DNA of 64,000 nucleotides from Trichomonas vaginalis G3 (taxonomy: Eukaryota; Parabasalia; Trichomonadida; Trichomonadidae), in assembly GCF_026262505.1 (NCBI RefSeq), contig NC_067204.1:4559797-4623796 (forward strand), given 5' to 3'. Below, one piece after another: positions 39,218 to 47,679 of this stretch; position 1 is the first letter of the stretch; the number at the start of each line of letters is the position of its first letter. The translations under genes and the position numbers were made by a program. Below the pieces are notes generated by a model. It ran no database searches. It was not told the origin of the DNA and saw only the letters and a list, made by a program, of their open reading frames with translations.

Positions 39218-40066
39218 ATGCTTCCAATAGAAAAAGAAAATTCAAGAGTTGCTACAACTAAACCATTAGATGAACTTTTTACTAATGTCGGTCAAAAGTT
39301 TGAGACAGAGACCGTAAAGCATGAAGGCTATCGTTTTGACTACCCATTAAGATGGCTAAGAGACCCATCTGTCACAAAAGCTATTGGCTTTCGTAGAATG
39401 AAGTTTGTGTCTGTAGAAGATAAAAGTTTTCCATTTATTGTAAGGTTTCATATAGATTATATATCTGAAGGGAAACGAAAAATGTGGGAAGAAATTGAGC
39501 TAATACAAGTTGACCTTTCATCTTCTCTACAGACTGCGTTAAAAAATATAGAAGATAAAATAAATTCATGTTATGCAAAATATGCTGATGAATATGCAAA
39601 TACCGAGAGCACACTTTATGTGAGAATTGTATATGACAAACAAAATTCACAAGTGTCATTTCAAATCTACGAAAACAATCCAAATAAAGACGAACAAATA
39701 TATACAGAATTCACTGCAATGTCATGGTATTATTTGCAAAGAATGTTAAATCAGAAAGTCGAACTTCCTTTAGCAAATATTTACAGTCGATATGCAAGAG
39801 ATGAACCATATTTATTTAAAGATGTTTTCGACCCAGCTGCTATTATTGTTCATGCTTCATTTTCTGGCGCCCAAAACTCTTTCTTATGCTTGGCAAATGA
39901 CTTTTACGAAAAACCTACAAAGTTATACGAACCACCAAGTGGAAGTATTTCAGACTTTCAAGTATGGTTTACTACAGATGGAAGAAAAAGAATAATTCCA
40001 TTATACCATGCGTTTTACTTAGAACTTAGTTTCATATACAACTACTATCGAACGGTAAAAATATAA
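39218..40066 (+). CDS. Probable minor capsid/penton-type protein
   Basis: A 282-residue, strand-rich protein: FDYPLRWLRDPSVTKAIGFR, FIVRFHIDYISEG, STLYVRIVYDKQNSQVSFQI, IIVHASFSGAQNSFLCL, FQVWFTTDGRKRIIPLYHAF. It has no enzyme motif. Length and predicted beta content fit a single jelly-roll minor capsid protein, and neighbours are fibre and small virion-type genes. The identification is by context and composition, not by a diagnostic motif. The start lies directly in the short divergent promoter; the stop is 4 bp from the converging 80-aa gene. Confidence 0.5.
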   Translation: MLPIEKENSRVATTKPLDELFTNVGQKFETETVKHEGYRFDYPLRWLRDPSVTKAIGFRRMKFVSVEDKSFPFIVRFHIDYISEGKRKMWEEIELIQVDLSSSLQTALKNIEDKINSCYAKYADEYANTESTLYVRIVYDKQNSQVSFQIYENNPNKDEQIYTEFTAMSWYYLQRMLNQKVELPLANIYSRYARDEPYLFKDVFDPAAIIVHASFSGAQNSFLCLANDFYEKPTKLYEPPSGSISDFQVWFTTDGRKRIIPLYHAFYLELSFIYNYYRTVKI

Positions 40067-40070
40067 TTTT

Positions 40071-40313
40071 TTAATACGGTTGTGGTGTTGGATTTGGTTG
40101 CCAACTAGACTGTGGTGCAGGTTCAGGCTGTTGTATAACAGGAGCTTGCTCTTCTGGTTCAGGGTCTTTAGGTATAATACCAACGAACTGACCTACCCTT
40201 TTACCAATATTTTTGACTCCGTTCCAAATTCCTCTTCCTACGGTTTTTATTCCATTCCATATACCTCTTCCAACTCTTCTGAAGAAGTTTCCAATACTAC
40301 TGAAGAAACCCAT
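40071..40313 (-). CDS. Tryptophan/glycine repeat membrane-active peptide, 80 aa
   Basis: MGFFSSIGNFFRRVGRGIWN is followed by a second GRGIWNGVKNIGKRVGQF; the repeat GRGIWNG(I/V)K makes a strongly amphipathic basic helix. The tail is proline/glutamine-rich (PEPEEQAPVIQQPEPAPQ). It starts MG, so myristoylation is possible. It looks like a virion membrane-penetration peptide; that role is inferred. Fully open. Confidence 0.6.
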   Translation of the reverse strand: MGFFSSIGNFFRRVGRGIWNGIKTVGRGIWNGVKNIGKRVGQFVGIIPKDPEPEEQAPVIQQPEPAPQSSWQPNPTPQPY

Positions 40314-40331
40314 TTTACTATATGTAAAAAT

Positions 40332-40694
40332 CTAATGTCCGCCTAGTCTCTTACGTTTCCTGTTGAGTTCCATAGCATTCTTTAACTGGAGCTCATACAT
40401 TCTGTTTCTCCTCTGGTAGAAAACATATTCTGGGTCAACTCCTGTGTTCGCGTCATCTGCATAAAGTTGTTTATATCCCACTTCAGGGTTTGTATAAAAC
40501 TCTTTCCATCTCATATTTGCATACCATGGTGGCAAACCTAACGCAGCGTCATTTGACATGGCAGTTTGCATTTGTACATCTGTTGGCACTTGACCATAGT
40601 TTGCCATTGCAGTTTGTATTCTAACTTCATTTGGAATATTCTCTGGGTTTGGTTGTCCAGGTTGCTGTGCATTCGCTAAGTTCTGTGCGTCCAT
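40332..40694 (-). CDS. Small element protein, 120 aa
   Basis: MDAQNLANAQQPGQPNPENI... has two related units (VRIQTAMANYGQ, VQMQTAMSNDAA), then WYANMRWKEFYTNPEVGYKQ and a basic end NRKRKRLGGH. The gene is tightly packed (18 bp after its neighbour's start). Promoter ATATTTTTATCTAATATTAAATG. No family recognised; the basic C-terminus could bind DNA. Confidence 0.55.
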   Translation of the reverse strand: MDAQNLANAQQPGQPNPENIPNEVRIQTAMANYGQVPTDVQMQTAMSNDAALGLPPWYANMRWKEFYTNPEVGYKQLYADDANTGVDPEYVFYQRRNRMYELQLKNAMELNRKRKRLGGH

Positions 40695-40717
40695 TTAATA
40701 TTAGATAAAAATATCTC

Positions 40718-40849
40718 TTACGAGTACATATACTGAACATTTGCAGGCATTGGTTCATCTTCATATTCTCTGTACTTTTCTGCCACGTCAAATAAATAAA
40801 TGACACAATGGAAAAAACCTAAAACAAGTAGTCCGATTTCAAACCACAT
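40718..40849 (-). CDS. Single-pass membrane peptide, 43 aa
   Basis: MWFEIGLLVLGFFHCVIYLF is a clear hydrophobic segment, followed by an acidic tail (EKYREYEDEPMP). It overlaps the 3' end of the methylase gene by 31 bp on the same strand in another frame. Too short for most gene finders, but the spacing and composition support it. Function unknown. Confidence 0.45.
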   Translation of the reverse strand: MWFEIGLLVLGFFHCVIYLFDVAEKYREYEDEPMPANVQYMYS

Positions 40850-41652
40850 TTACTTACTAATAAAATTTCTTTATTGTGACACTTTCTCCAGTTTATAGGA
40901 CCTCTCTCATATTCTATCTTGTCATATCTAAACTCATAGTCATGTATGTCCTCTAACCATCTCATAACGGTTTCCAAACCACTTTTATCGGATGTAAAGT
41001 AAAAGCATGGATGGTTATGTATAACGTCTAAAGTTTCTAAAGAGTCTCTCAAAGTCCAGTCTACTTGGTATTGAAAATCCCATGTGTTATAGAACGGCGG
41101 GTCCACTATAAAGAAAACATTTTCCTTGTCTTTATATTTTTCATACAACTCTGTCCAATGACATCTCACAAACTCTATACCCTCAATATATTTTTCTATG
41201 TCCTCTTTGAAAACATTTGTATAGTTAAGATATAAAACTTTTGACATAAGTGTTTCAATGTCATGAACTCTTATAGAACCACTATATAATAGTCTAGCAG
41301 ATATACTATCCCAGTCTATATATTCTGCTTTTTTCAAAACCTCTCTCACAATATTTTTCTTATCTAATGGTATACGTTCCATCTTACCTATAGGTATCTT
41401 TTCTTTTAACGCTTTCAATATATTGTTTGTGTCTGGTATATGTTTGAGACGGTCCATATAGTTGTCGAAGTCATTGCATATAATCTTTGAGTCTGGGAAT
41501 ATTGTATGGCACAAATGGGATATATAGAAACTTCCACCGAACAAATCTACAAATGTTAGACCATTCGGTAGTTTCTTAAGTTCTCTCAATATAATATCTT
41601 TACATTTACTCTTATTTCCAAAGAACGGTAACGGTGGTTTTGTAAAATTCAT
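40819..41652 (-). CDS. DNA N6-adenine methyltransferase (D12/Dam class)
   Basis: A 277-residue enzyme that moves a methyl group from S-adenosylmethionine to adenine N6 in DNA. Motifs: PFFGNKSK near the start (residues 9-16), the cofactor motif FVDLFGGSF (about 34-42), and catalytic DPPF in FFIVDPPFYN (about 189), an aromatic variant of DPPY. Length matches the Dam family (270-280). Adenine methylation is abundant in Trichomonas and Dam-like genes occur in its Mavericks, so it may mark element or nearby host DNA. Intact, with promoter AAACATTTTTATTATTATATATAAATG. It is the last gene before the right terminal repeat. Confidence 0.92.
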   Translation of the reverse strand: MNFTKPPLPFFGNKSKCKDIILRELKKLPNGLTFVDLFGGSFYISHLCHTIFPDSKIICNDFDNYMDRLKHIPDTNNILKALKEKIPIGKMERIPLDKKNIVREVLKKAEYIDWDSISARLLYSGSIRVHDIETLMSKVLYLNYTNVFKEDIEKYIEGIEFVRCHWTELYEKYKDKENVFFIVDPPFYNTWDFQYQVDWTLRDSLETLDVIHNHPCFYFTSDKSGLETVMRWLEDIHDYEFRYDKIEYERGPINWRKCHNKEILLVSKCGLKSDYLF

Positions 41653-41739
41653 TTATATATAATAATAAAAATGTTTTTACCCGAAAAGTGACAGAAAAGT
41701 GACAAACATGAAAACATATATAATTTGTGAAAAGCGACA

Positions 41740-41832
41740 CATTATATAATGTTTTCGACCCAGAAGAAGGCTTCTTCCCAGAAGCAATGGAGGAAGAAGA
41801 AGAGTCCTCCGAATTCACACCAGAAGACTAAC
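41740..41832 (+). other. Short acidic coding remnant
   Basis: One frame gives NVFDPEEGFFPEAMEEEEES...FTPED then stop, like an acidic protein C-terminus without a start; an overlapping frame with an ATG gives a basic 43-residue chain. Neither can be confirmed. Perhaps the tail of a lost gene. Confidence 0.25.
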
Positions 41833-41872
41833 AATTTTCCGAATAAAAACTTCATTTATACTAAACATCTTC

Positions 41873-41934
41873 GGGGCTAGAGGGCACGAAGTGCCTGGAA
41901 GCCCCACTACCTTTTTTTTTTTTTTTTTTTTTTT
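41873..41934 (+). other. GC-rich stem-loop followed by 23 T
   Basis: GGGGCT...AGCCCC encloses GGCAC-GAA-GTGCC, then ACTACC and a run of 23 T (41,912-41,934) directly adjoining the right terminal repeat. The hairpin-plus-T layout resembles a terminator but its function in this host is unknown. Confidence 0.5.
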
Positions 41935-42240
41935 GTTTCTAATTTCTTTTTACTCATTTATGACTTCATTCAGGATTTAAACATTGGTTTCATTTATCAC
42001 GGATTAGCTGACATCATCTATATATAACTTCTTTTATTTCATTATGTATGGGTTGAGTGTAAATGTCTTACAATTTGTATCATTTTTAAATCTTGATTTA
42101 TTCAAAAACGTAAGAATAAAAACCGTAAGAATCATACATTTTTTACTTCATATGTTAAAAAAAATGATACAAAATCGTTCTATATTGTATGAATTCTTAC
42201 GTTTACAAAAAAGGTCACACAACCCGCTATATATACTACT
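41935..42240 (-). repeat. Right terminal inverted repeat of element B, 306 bp
   Basis: Complement of 19,627-19,932, same length and no mismatch seen by eye, ending CCCGCTATATATACTACT. Identity implies recent insertion or conversion between ends. Confidence 0.95.
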
Positions 42241-42246
42241 TTAATC
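42241..42246 (+). repeat. Target-site duplication TTAATC, right
   Basis: Matches 19,621-19,626. The empty site would have a single TTAATC between the upstream region of the 827-aa gene and the 3' flank of the gene at 42,393. Confidence 0.9.
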
Positions 42247-42392
42247 TCATTGATTTGAATATAGATGATAATAAATATAGTTGATATTCAAACATACTCA
42301 CAATTGTATATATCACTTTTGCTATTCATCATATAAAAAAATACAAAAAAATTAAAAAAATATTAAAAAAATACAAAAGACAGATTATTTAT

Positions 42393-43442
42393 TTAACAGC
42401 AGCCTGAGTCAGAAAATTCGGCGGGTGAATCTTCAGCAATTAAGAAGTGTTTGATGAATGGAATACAAGAAGAATTCAAATTAGCCGTAGCAAGTTCGGA
42501 TTTCTGAATGGATGATTTATGAATCCAAGTAGAAAGAACGTAGGATGAATTGTATAACACATTTATTACGTTGATATCATTATTTGTTGATAAAGCCTCT
42601 TTTAATTGATTCAAAATACGGCCAGTACCCTTCTTTAACCATTTATAGTTATCGTCAATATATAATTCGTTGTTGCTCTTCAAACTAACTGGAGAACGGT
42701 CATTTGACATTAAAACTGGATGTGTGATTGCGAAAACACGTAAAGATACATCTGTAAGCTCTTGCATCTGCGATAATTCAATATGAAATGCACATTCTTC
42801 AGTTGATCTATGAGATACAGTAGATGAAGCGATAAAATATGAAAGATATGACGAAATGTATATATCAGTTGTATTGGCTATAGATATTTTGATTCTGCAA
42901 AGCCTTGCTTTCCATAGATCTAAGAGAATTTCTGGAGAATGCAAAAATGTTTTGCAAACTACATTTTGATTAGAAAAGAATCCGTGTAGATCACTGATTG
43001 TAACAGGACTATCAGATATTACATTGCATCTTTTAGCATCTTCGTTGATTTAGTTATAATCAACAGATTTGGCTACACTAATTCTATTTTGGATATCAAT
43101 CAAGAACTCATGTTGCTGTCTTGTAAATATTGGTTTTGTTGAAACAATTCCAACTGATAGTTGTAAGTTTCCACGTGGTGTTTGAATATTTTGGCAAAGA
43201 ATTCCTATTGAAATTACATAGTATTTTCCAACCTTGCAAATCAGGCATTTACCATCAGCCCATTTCGCAGGGAAAAGACTTGTAATATATTCTGATTGAT
43301 CGAAATCTTTAGGAAAAGCCAACTCTGGACCATGTTCGTAATGAAATTGACAAATTAACAGTTGGACCTTATTTACAACAATAGATTGCGATGGACAAGT
43401 CGATGTAAAACTCTCAATACTAAGTAGAATATTAAGAGTCAT
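42393..43442 (-). pseudogene. DENN/longin-like host protein with one in-frame stop
   Basis: From the ATG at 43,442 the frame runs 130 codons, meets TAA at 43,050-43,052, and continues in the same frame (INEDAKRCNVISDSP..., LLDLWKARLCRIKISI...) to 42,393, about 349 codons in all. The N-terminal part KVQLLICQFHYEHGPELAFP resembles the first strand region of longin/uDENN domains (folliculin-like proteins have a similar C.FC..HGP), so a Rab-regulator or trafficking role is possible. Either a recent nonsense mutation (one base from CAA) or readthrough. It lies about 150 bp from the element B insertion. Confidence 0.45.
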
Positions 43443-43806
43443 TTTGTCACTTTTCTGGAATTTTTTACATTGAATATCGGTTAATTACCGACATACAACA
43501 AAATACAACCAGTTGGATAACAATTTTTTGAATTGCATTCAAAATTGAGAACAGTCAGATATAAATCCATCATTGCAAGAGCAGTAAATAATAATGTGCA
43601 TGGAAGGAAAGTTTATAATTATATATTTTTAGTCAACAAAAACAAGAAAATAAGTTTTTCAAAAATAAAATTCAAAAAGAATCACATGAATAGTCATTAA
43701 TCATGTGACAATCTAGTAGTATATAATGACTCTGGCATAAATAGCTTTGAATTCACTAATTATTGATATGATAATTAATAAATTGCAATTTTCATGAATT
43801 TTGCAA

Positions 43807-44598
43807 TTAATGAATAACCTCTAAGCTATCAGCAAAGATTTGAACGACATTTTGCTCTTCTGAAAGAGATTTAGCGCGAGATGCAAATTCTCTTCTTGCT
43901 TTTTTGAGATGGCCTGCTGTAAACTTCTTCTTAGGGGTAAATGTTGCGCCGCATATTGTAATTGGTATTCCTGTTGGTGTTGTTGCTTGCATTTTTTCTA
44001 ACTCTTGGCAGAATTGATTGATAAGCTGATCAACTTTATCATTGTAGTGAGCAGTCTCTGCGCAGCTTGTTGTGGCTTTCTTTGGAATTAGTTTTGCGTT
44101 ATTATTATATGCAGCTTTAATTATGCTATCAATAGTATTTTCATCATTCACATCATTCACAACAATTAAAGGATTATCGAATTTGATTTTGGTTGATGGT
44201 TTCTCCATTCTTCCAATGAGTTTTCTTAATCTTTTTTCATTTGGGTATTTTTCTTTAGATCTGTTGAATGCAGTTTCATCATCAACATCACAGAAAGCAA
44301 CACACCAACGGAGATGGTTCTCTCTTGCCAGACAAAAAATCTCATATCGAAATCCTTTGATGAAATTCATTCCATCACAAATAACAACTCTTTCCAAGCT
44401 AAGCATTCTTCCAACAGCAGCCTTAAAGTCACTTCGGCCGAGTCTTTCGTTGTTTGATGAGTCGAATGTTCCTGCTTCAACGCCTTTCTCGGTAACAATA
44501 GCGCAATCTTGCTTCATTTCATCAAATTTCTTCTTTAAATTATTAGCAAGTGTAGTTTTTCCTGATCCTGGAACTCCAACAAGAAGAATTAAAGACAT
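43807..44598 (-). CDS. KTI12: KTI12-like P-loop protein
   Basis: Works with Elongator in wobble-uridine modification of tRNA; it is related to L-seryl-tRNA(Sec) kinase. Walker A is VGVPGSGKTT (residues 7-16), followed by VICDGMNFIKGFRYEIFCLA, the typical KTI12 segment, and RRLIGRME-like KLIGRMEKPS. About 263 residues, close to other KTI12 proteins. The frame is open upstream to 44,628 but begins with TTG; the first ATG (MSLILLVG) at 44,598 is chosen. Cytosolic. Confidence 0.88.
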   Translation of the reverse strand: MSLILLVGVPGSGKTTLANNLKKKFDEMKQDCAIVTEKGVEAGTFDSSNNERLGRSDFKAAVGRMLSLERVVICDGMNFIKGFRYEIFCLARENHLRWCVAFCDVDDETAFNRSKEKYPNEKRLRKLIGRMEKPSTKIKFDNPLIVVNDVNDENTIDSIIKAAYNNNAKLIPKKATTSCAETAHYNDKVDQLINQFCQELEKMQATTPTGIPITICGATFTPKKKFTAGHLKKARREFASRAKSLSEEQNVVQIFADSLEVIH

Positions 44599-44710
44599 TT
44601 CTGTTTTTTGAATAATAAATTCAGCCAAAAAAAAAATTTAAAATGGGTTACATCATTTCATGCATTAAATATATTGACATGAAAATTAGATCATATTTTA
44701 TCGAGAAACT

Positions 44711-45410
44711 ATGGTTAAATTCCCAAAGAACCCCGAAGATTCAAATGAGATTATATTCATTCATGCGCTAGATTAGTATTAAATGCATGATCCTACAGGC
44801 TATCTAGAAGTGATTGAAAACAATGATATCCAAAGAGATGCATTATCACAAATATCGATGGTTTAGTAGAAATTAAGAAATGTGATTGCAAAATGAAATA
44901 TAAGGTATAACCATACGAATTATCGTAAGTATAATGGCTGAAGTTATGCGCAATGCATCAGTTTCCGTATGAAATTTCCGAAAGTATTTTCAATTCTTGA
45001 AAATCAATGAAAGAACATATGAATACAAATGGAGCAATAAGTTTTTTGAATCAAATTGAACAAGAACTCGCCATAACAAAAATTTTTATCCAATTTTGAA
45101 AAAACAATTTAACAACTTATAGTTAAGATAGAAAATAATCGCACAGAAACGCATACACCTGAAACTCTAAGAAAAGGAAAGAAAATCCAAACAATTGAAG
45201 AAAACATAAGGTCATAAGAAAAAAAAATCATTGAATTTGAAACGAATTCGCCACAGCCTAACGATAAAATCAAATGTTTGTTAATAGGTATTGAGGGTTT
45301 ACTATAGTTAACAAAAACTTTTACAACAGTTCACAAATTAGGAAAATACCGTTGCAAAAGTGACAAATGGAGATTCAATCAATAATGATACAACATAGAC
45401 TAATATTAAT
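44711..45410 (+). pseudogene. Possible degenerate host gene
   Basis: Begins MVKFPKNPEDSNEIIFIHAL then stops; protein-like pieces (DPTGYLEVIENNDIQRDALS, FLNQIEQELA-type) follow in shifting frames over about 700 bp. It could be a decayed member of a host family. No family recognised. Confidence 0.3.
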
Positions 45411-45472
45411 TATTAACTAAATTGAATTGCGTTATTTGTGAACCATATGTTTTATCAGTTTTTCAGAAATCA

Positions 45473-46843
45473 ATGTTTGTTTCTTTGCTAAGCGTTAGGT
45501 TTACTAAGCTTGAACAGCGTTCCAAAGAAGAAATATGTAATAGATATATGACAGACGTCTCAAGCACAAAATATTCTCCTTGGTCAGCATCACCATATCC
45601 AAATCAATACTATAGCTGTAATTTAAAACCTTATGATAAAGTCACAGATGATAGTATAGGATTGAAAGAATTTAATTACATGAGATGGCTTGTTGGAATT
45701 GATAGTGAAAGTTTTATTAGGTATTATCCTGATGATGAAGCTGAAAATTTAACAAGACATTGCGCAGTATATACTGTTGAAAATCTACATTCAAGTAAAA
45801 GGCCAAATTATGGTGATGCATGTTACTCGGCGGATGCAGGAAGTGGTTGTATGGCAGCAATGCGAACAATACTTTATGGAAGTGGAAATTATGATTATTC
45901 AAATGCAATTCAATCATTTATTCGCTCAAATGATGGAAGTGATCCTAATGCCGTAGAAAATAGAAGGTGGGCCTTATCTTATTTAGTACTAGGCCCAAAT
46001 TTTGCTGCAGCAAGGCAAGAACGTCACACAGCATTTGCTATGAGAATTATTTATATTAGTCGTGGATCTGATCCACATCTTCCATTTACAACATATCCTC
46101 CACCTGGATATTTCCCTGCAAGGTTTATATATACAAAATGGAGCTTCTGGGCACCAGGAATTCCTGATAATGCAGACTTATCAATAACTGTCAAAATTGA
46201 TAATGAATTACAATCGATTAATGGCTATACAAACTTGCGAACAAATCTGTATTTAATTCATGCTGGTGTATGTTTTAAAGTTGGTAATTATACAGAAAAT
46301 CAGTATCAAACATTAGTTGGAAAACGTATTGATGTAACCATCACTTACCAAGAAAAAATATTTGAATATACGATTTATCCAATAGATTGTAACTCAGAAC
46401 TAAATATTGCAACAATGTCTCTTATTCCTCCTCCTACACAAACCCCAGCAAGGACTCCATCAATGTCACCATCACCATCAAGATCCCCTACACCATCTCC
46501 TTTACCAACTCCTGCAGTTTCACCTGTCAGAACACCAATACCAACACCTGAGATTTCCCCAGAAGAAACACCAATTGAAACACCATCACCTTCTCCATCA
46601 CAATCAACAACAAAAACAATCTCACCAACAATGTCTGATTATCCAACATATGATAGACAAGAAACAGATAATCTTCAATCAGGAAACAGTAAAAGGCGAG
46701 CAGTAAAAATCGGTGTTGGTGTCAGTGTTGGAATAATTTTACTGATCGGTGTTATTGTAGGTGCCATTTTTATCAGCAAGACTATACTCAAGCGCAGATC
46801 AGATCCAGAGAGAAGTGAAACACAGCTGATGGTGCTCGTTTAA
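45473..46843 (+). CDS. CAP-domain (SCP/PR-1-like) surface protein with TPS stalk
   Basis: About 456 residues: a CAP-type domain with GLKEFNYMRWLVGI (trichomonad CAP signature), NLTRHCAVYTVENLHSSKRP, and NAVENRRWALSYLVLGP in the place of the HRR motif; then a stalk rich in Pro, Thr and Ser (TPARTPSMSPSPSRSPTPSP), and a C-terminal membrane segment VGVSVGIILLIGVIVGAIFI with a basic tail. Such proteins are probably secreted or at the cell surface and may be heavily O-glycosylated. The ORF opens with TTG at 45,422; the first ATG is at 45,473. The signal peptide is weak (MFVSLLSV), so the true N-terminus is uncertain. Confidence 0.82.
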   Translation: MFVSLLSVRFTKLEQRSKEEICNRYMTDVSSTKYSPWSASPYPNQYYSCNLKPYDKVTDDSIGLKEFNYMRWLVGIDSESFIRYYPDDEAENLTRHCAVYTVENLHSSKRPNYGDACYSADAGSGCMAAMRTILYGSGNYDYSNAIQSFIRSNDGSDPNAVENRRWALSYLVLGPNFAAARQERHTAFAMRIIYISRGSDPHLPFTTYPPPGYFPARFIYTKWSFWAPGIPDNADLSITVKIDNELQSINGYTNLRTNLYLIHAGVCFKVGNYTENQYQTLVGKRIDVTITYQEKIFEYTIYPIDCNSELNIATMSLIPPPTQTPARTPSMSPSPSRSPTPSPLPTPAVSPVRTPIPTPEISPEETPIETPSPSPSQSTTKTISPTMSDYPTYDRQETDNLQSGNSKRRAVKIGVGVSVGIILLIGVIVGAIFISKTILKRRSDPERSETQLMVLV

Positions 46844-47260
46844 AGTTAAATATTTCTTAATTCATTCTAAAAATTTTATTTTCATCATATTCACGTTTAA
46901 TCTTCTTCACAATATCTAAATTGATCTTCTTTTGATTCAATTCCCTTTTATTCAATTTAGAAATAATGAAAGTATCTTAAAATATTCAACAGATCTTCGT
47001 AAATATTATTCCTCCTTATTTTGAAAAGACTAAAATGTTATATTTAATAAAGAAATACCCTCATCTCCACTTGAAACCGAATTTTTAAAATATATCAAAG
47101 GTGTTTATAGTGTTTCTTTGAGAACATTGATGAGCATAAAGAAACTTATTAAAAATAAATGCAACTATCTTGATTTGCAATAGTAAATTTTTCAAATGAA
47201 AAAAGATTATTTTTAATTTTAAAACACGAATTACAAACTAACAGTAAGAACTTCAAGTTC
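46844..47260. other. Intergenic region
   Basis: Convergent 3' flanks of the CAP-domain gene and IFT20. AT-rich, nothing else recognised. Confidence 0.5.
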
Positions 47261-47656
47261 TTAAATCATAGCTAATTTATCTTTGTTTTCGGAAAGTTGT
47301 CTTTCATATTCTTCCCAAGATCGAATTTCTGCTGATAATCTTTCTAATTGCTTCTGTTTTGCCTCTATTACATTCTGAAGATCATCCTGAGCACGTTTTC
47401 TGGATTCAATTTCATCCTGAACGCGATTACGTAATGCGATTGATCTGAGCTTCTGATCTTCTACACGTCTGCTTTGTGTTTCCATAAATTCTAAGAACTG
47501 TTTAACATTAGTCATAAATTCGTTCACTTCTGTCGAGAATTGATCGCAACCTGTCTTTAATTTTTGCGTTTCCTTGAACTGCTCAGGCTCAATCACCCTG
47601 ATCTTGTAGTTGTTTTCCGGATCGAATATCACTTTCTGCTGTACTGAAGCTTCCAT
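47261..47656 (-). CDS. IFT20: Intraflagellar transport protein IFT20
   Basis: Subunit of the IFT-B complex that carries cargo from Golgi to flagellum. 131 residues, the family length. Segments YKIRVIEPEQFKETQKLKTG, FLEFMETQSRRVEDQKLRSI, ALRNRV and KQKQLERLSAEI align in order with animal IFT20; the whole chain is a coiled coil. It starts 23 bp from Sec23-like on the other strand. The minus-strand leader contains TCACTTTT, which fits the trichomonad initiator. Evidence that the organism is flagellated. Confidence 0.92.
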   Translation of the reverse strand: MEASVQQKVIFDPENNYKIRVIEPEQFKETQKLKTGCDQFSTEVNEFMTNVKQFLEFMETQSRRVEDQKLRSIALRNRVQDEIESRKRAQDDLQNVIEAKQKQLERLSAEIRSWEEYERQLSENKDKLAMI

Positions 47657-47679
47657 TTTTTATTAAAAAAGTGACAATT
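47657..47679. promoter_or_regulatory. 23-bp divergent host promoter (IFT20 / Sec23-like)
   Basis: Only 23 bp separate the two ATGs. The IFT20 strand reads TGTCACTTTTTTAATAAAAA, with TCACT matching the initiator TCA(+1)Py(T/A) described for Trichomonas. The complementary AAGTGACA lies just before the Sec23-like ATG; a similar AAGTGACA precedes the gene at 43,442. Confidence 0.6.

Larger units (their letters stand above)
19627..42240. mobile_element. Complete Maverick/Polinton-like element B, 22.6 kb, composite
   Basis: Bounded by 306-bp inverted repeats beginning AGTAGTATATATAGCGGG and flanked by TTAATC on both sides. Six-bp duplications and AG...CT ends are diagnostic of Mavericks. Left half: unknown gene, two small amphipathic genes, capsid, packaging ATPase, minor structural genes, fibre. 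Middle: iterated palindrome and truncated SF3 helicase. Right half: HNH remnant, ruined polymerase, then an intact compact cassette with integrase, fibre, capsid-type protein, small proteins and adenine methylase. Capsid, helicase and polymerase are broken. A mariner copy is nested at 24,702. A 25-N gap at 34,322 means the order in the right half depends on the assembly. Confidence 0.9.

Noticed and set aside
42945-43052. Intron explaining the stop in the DENN-like gene
   Set aside because: The frame on both sides is continuous without gap and I see no 5' GTATGT-type splice site at the stop.
23728-43055. Reassigned stop codon (TAA read as sense)
   Set aside because: TAA ends most of the intact host genes here, including kinase, Sec23-like and B56 genes, so two internal TAA codons are better explained by mutation.
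46407-46706. His/Gln-rich 99-aa ORF
   Set aside because: It is an alternate-frame reading of the Pro/Thr/Ser stalk of the CAP-domain protein.
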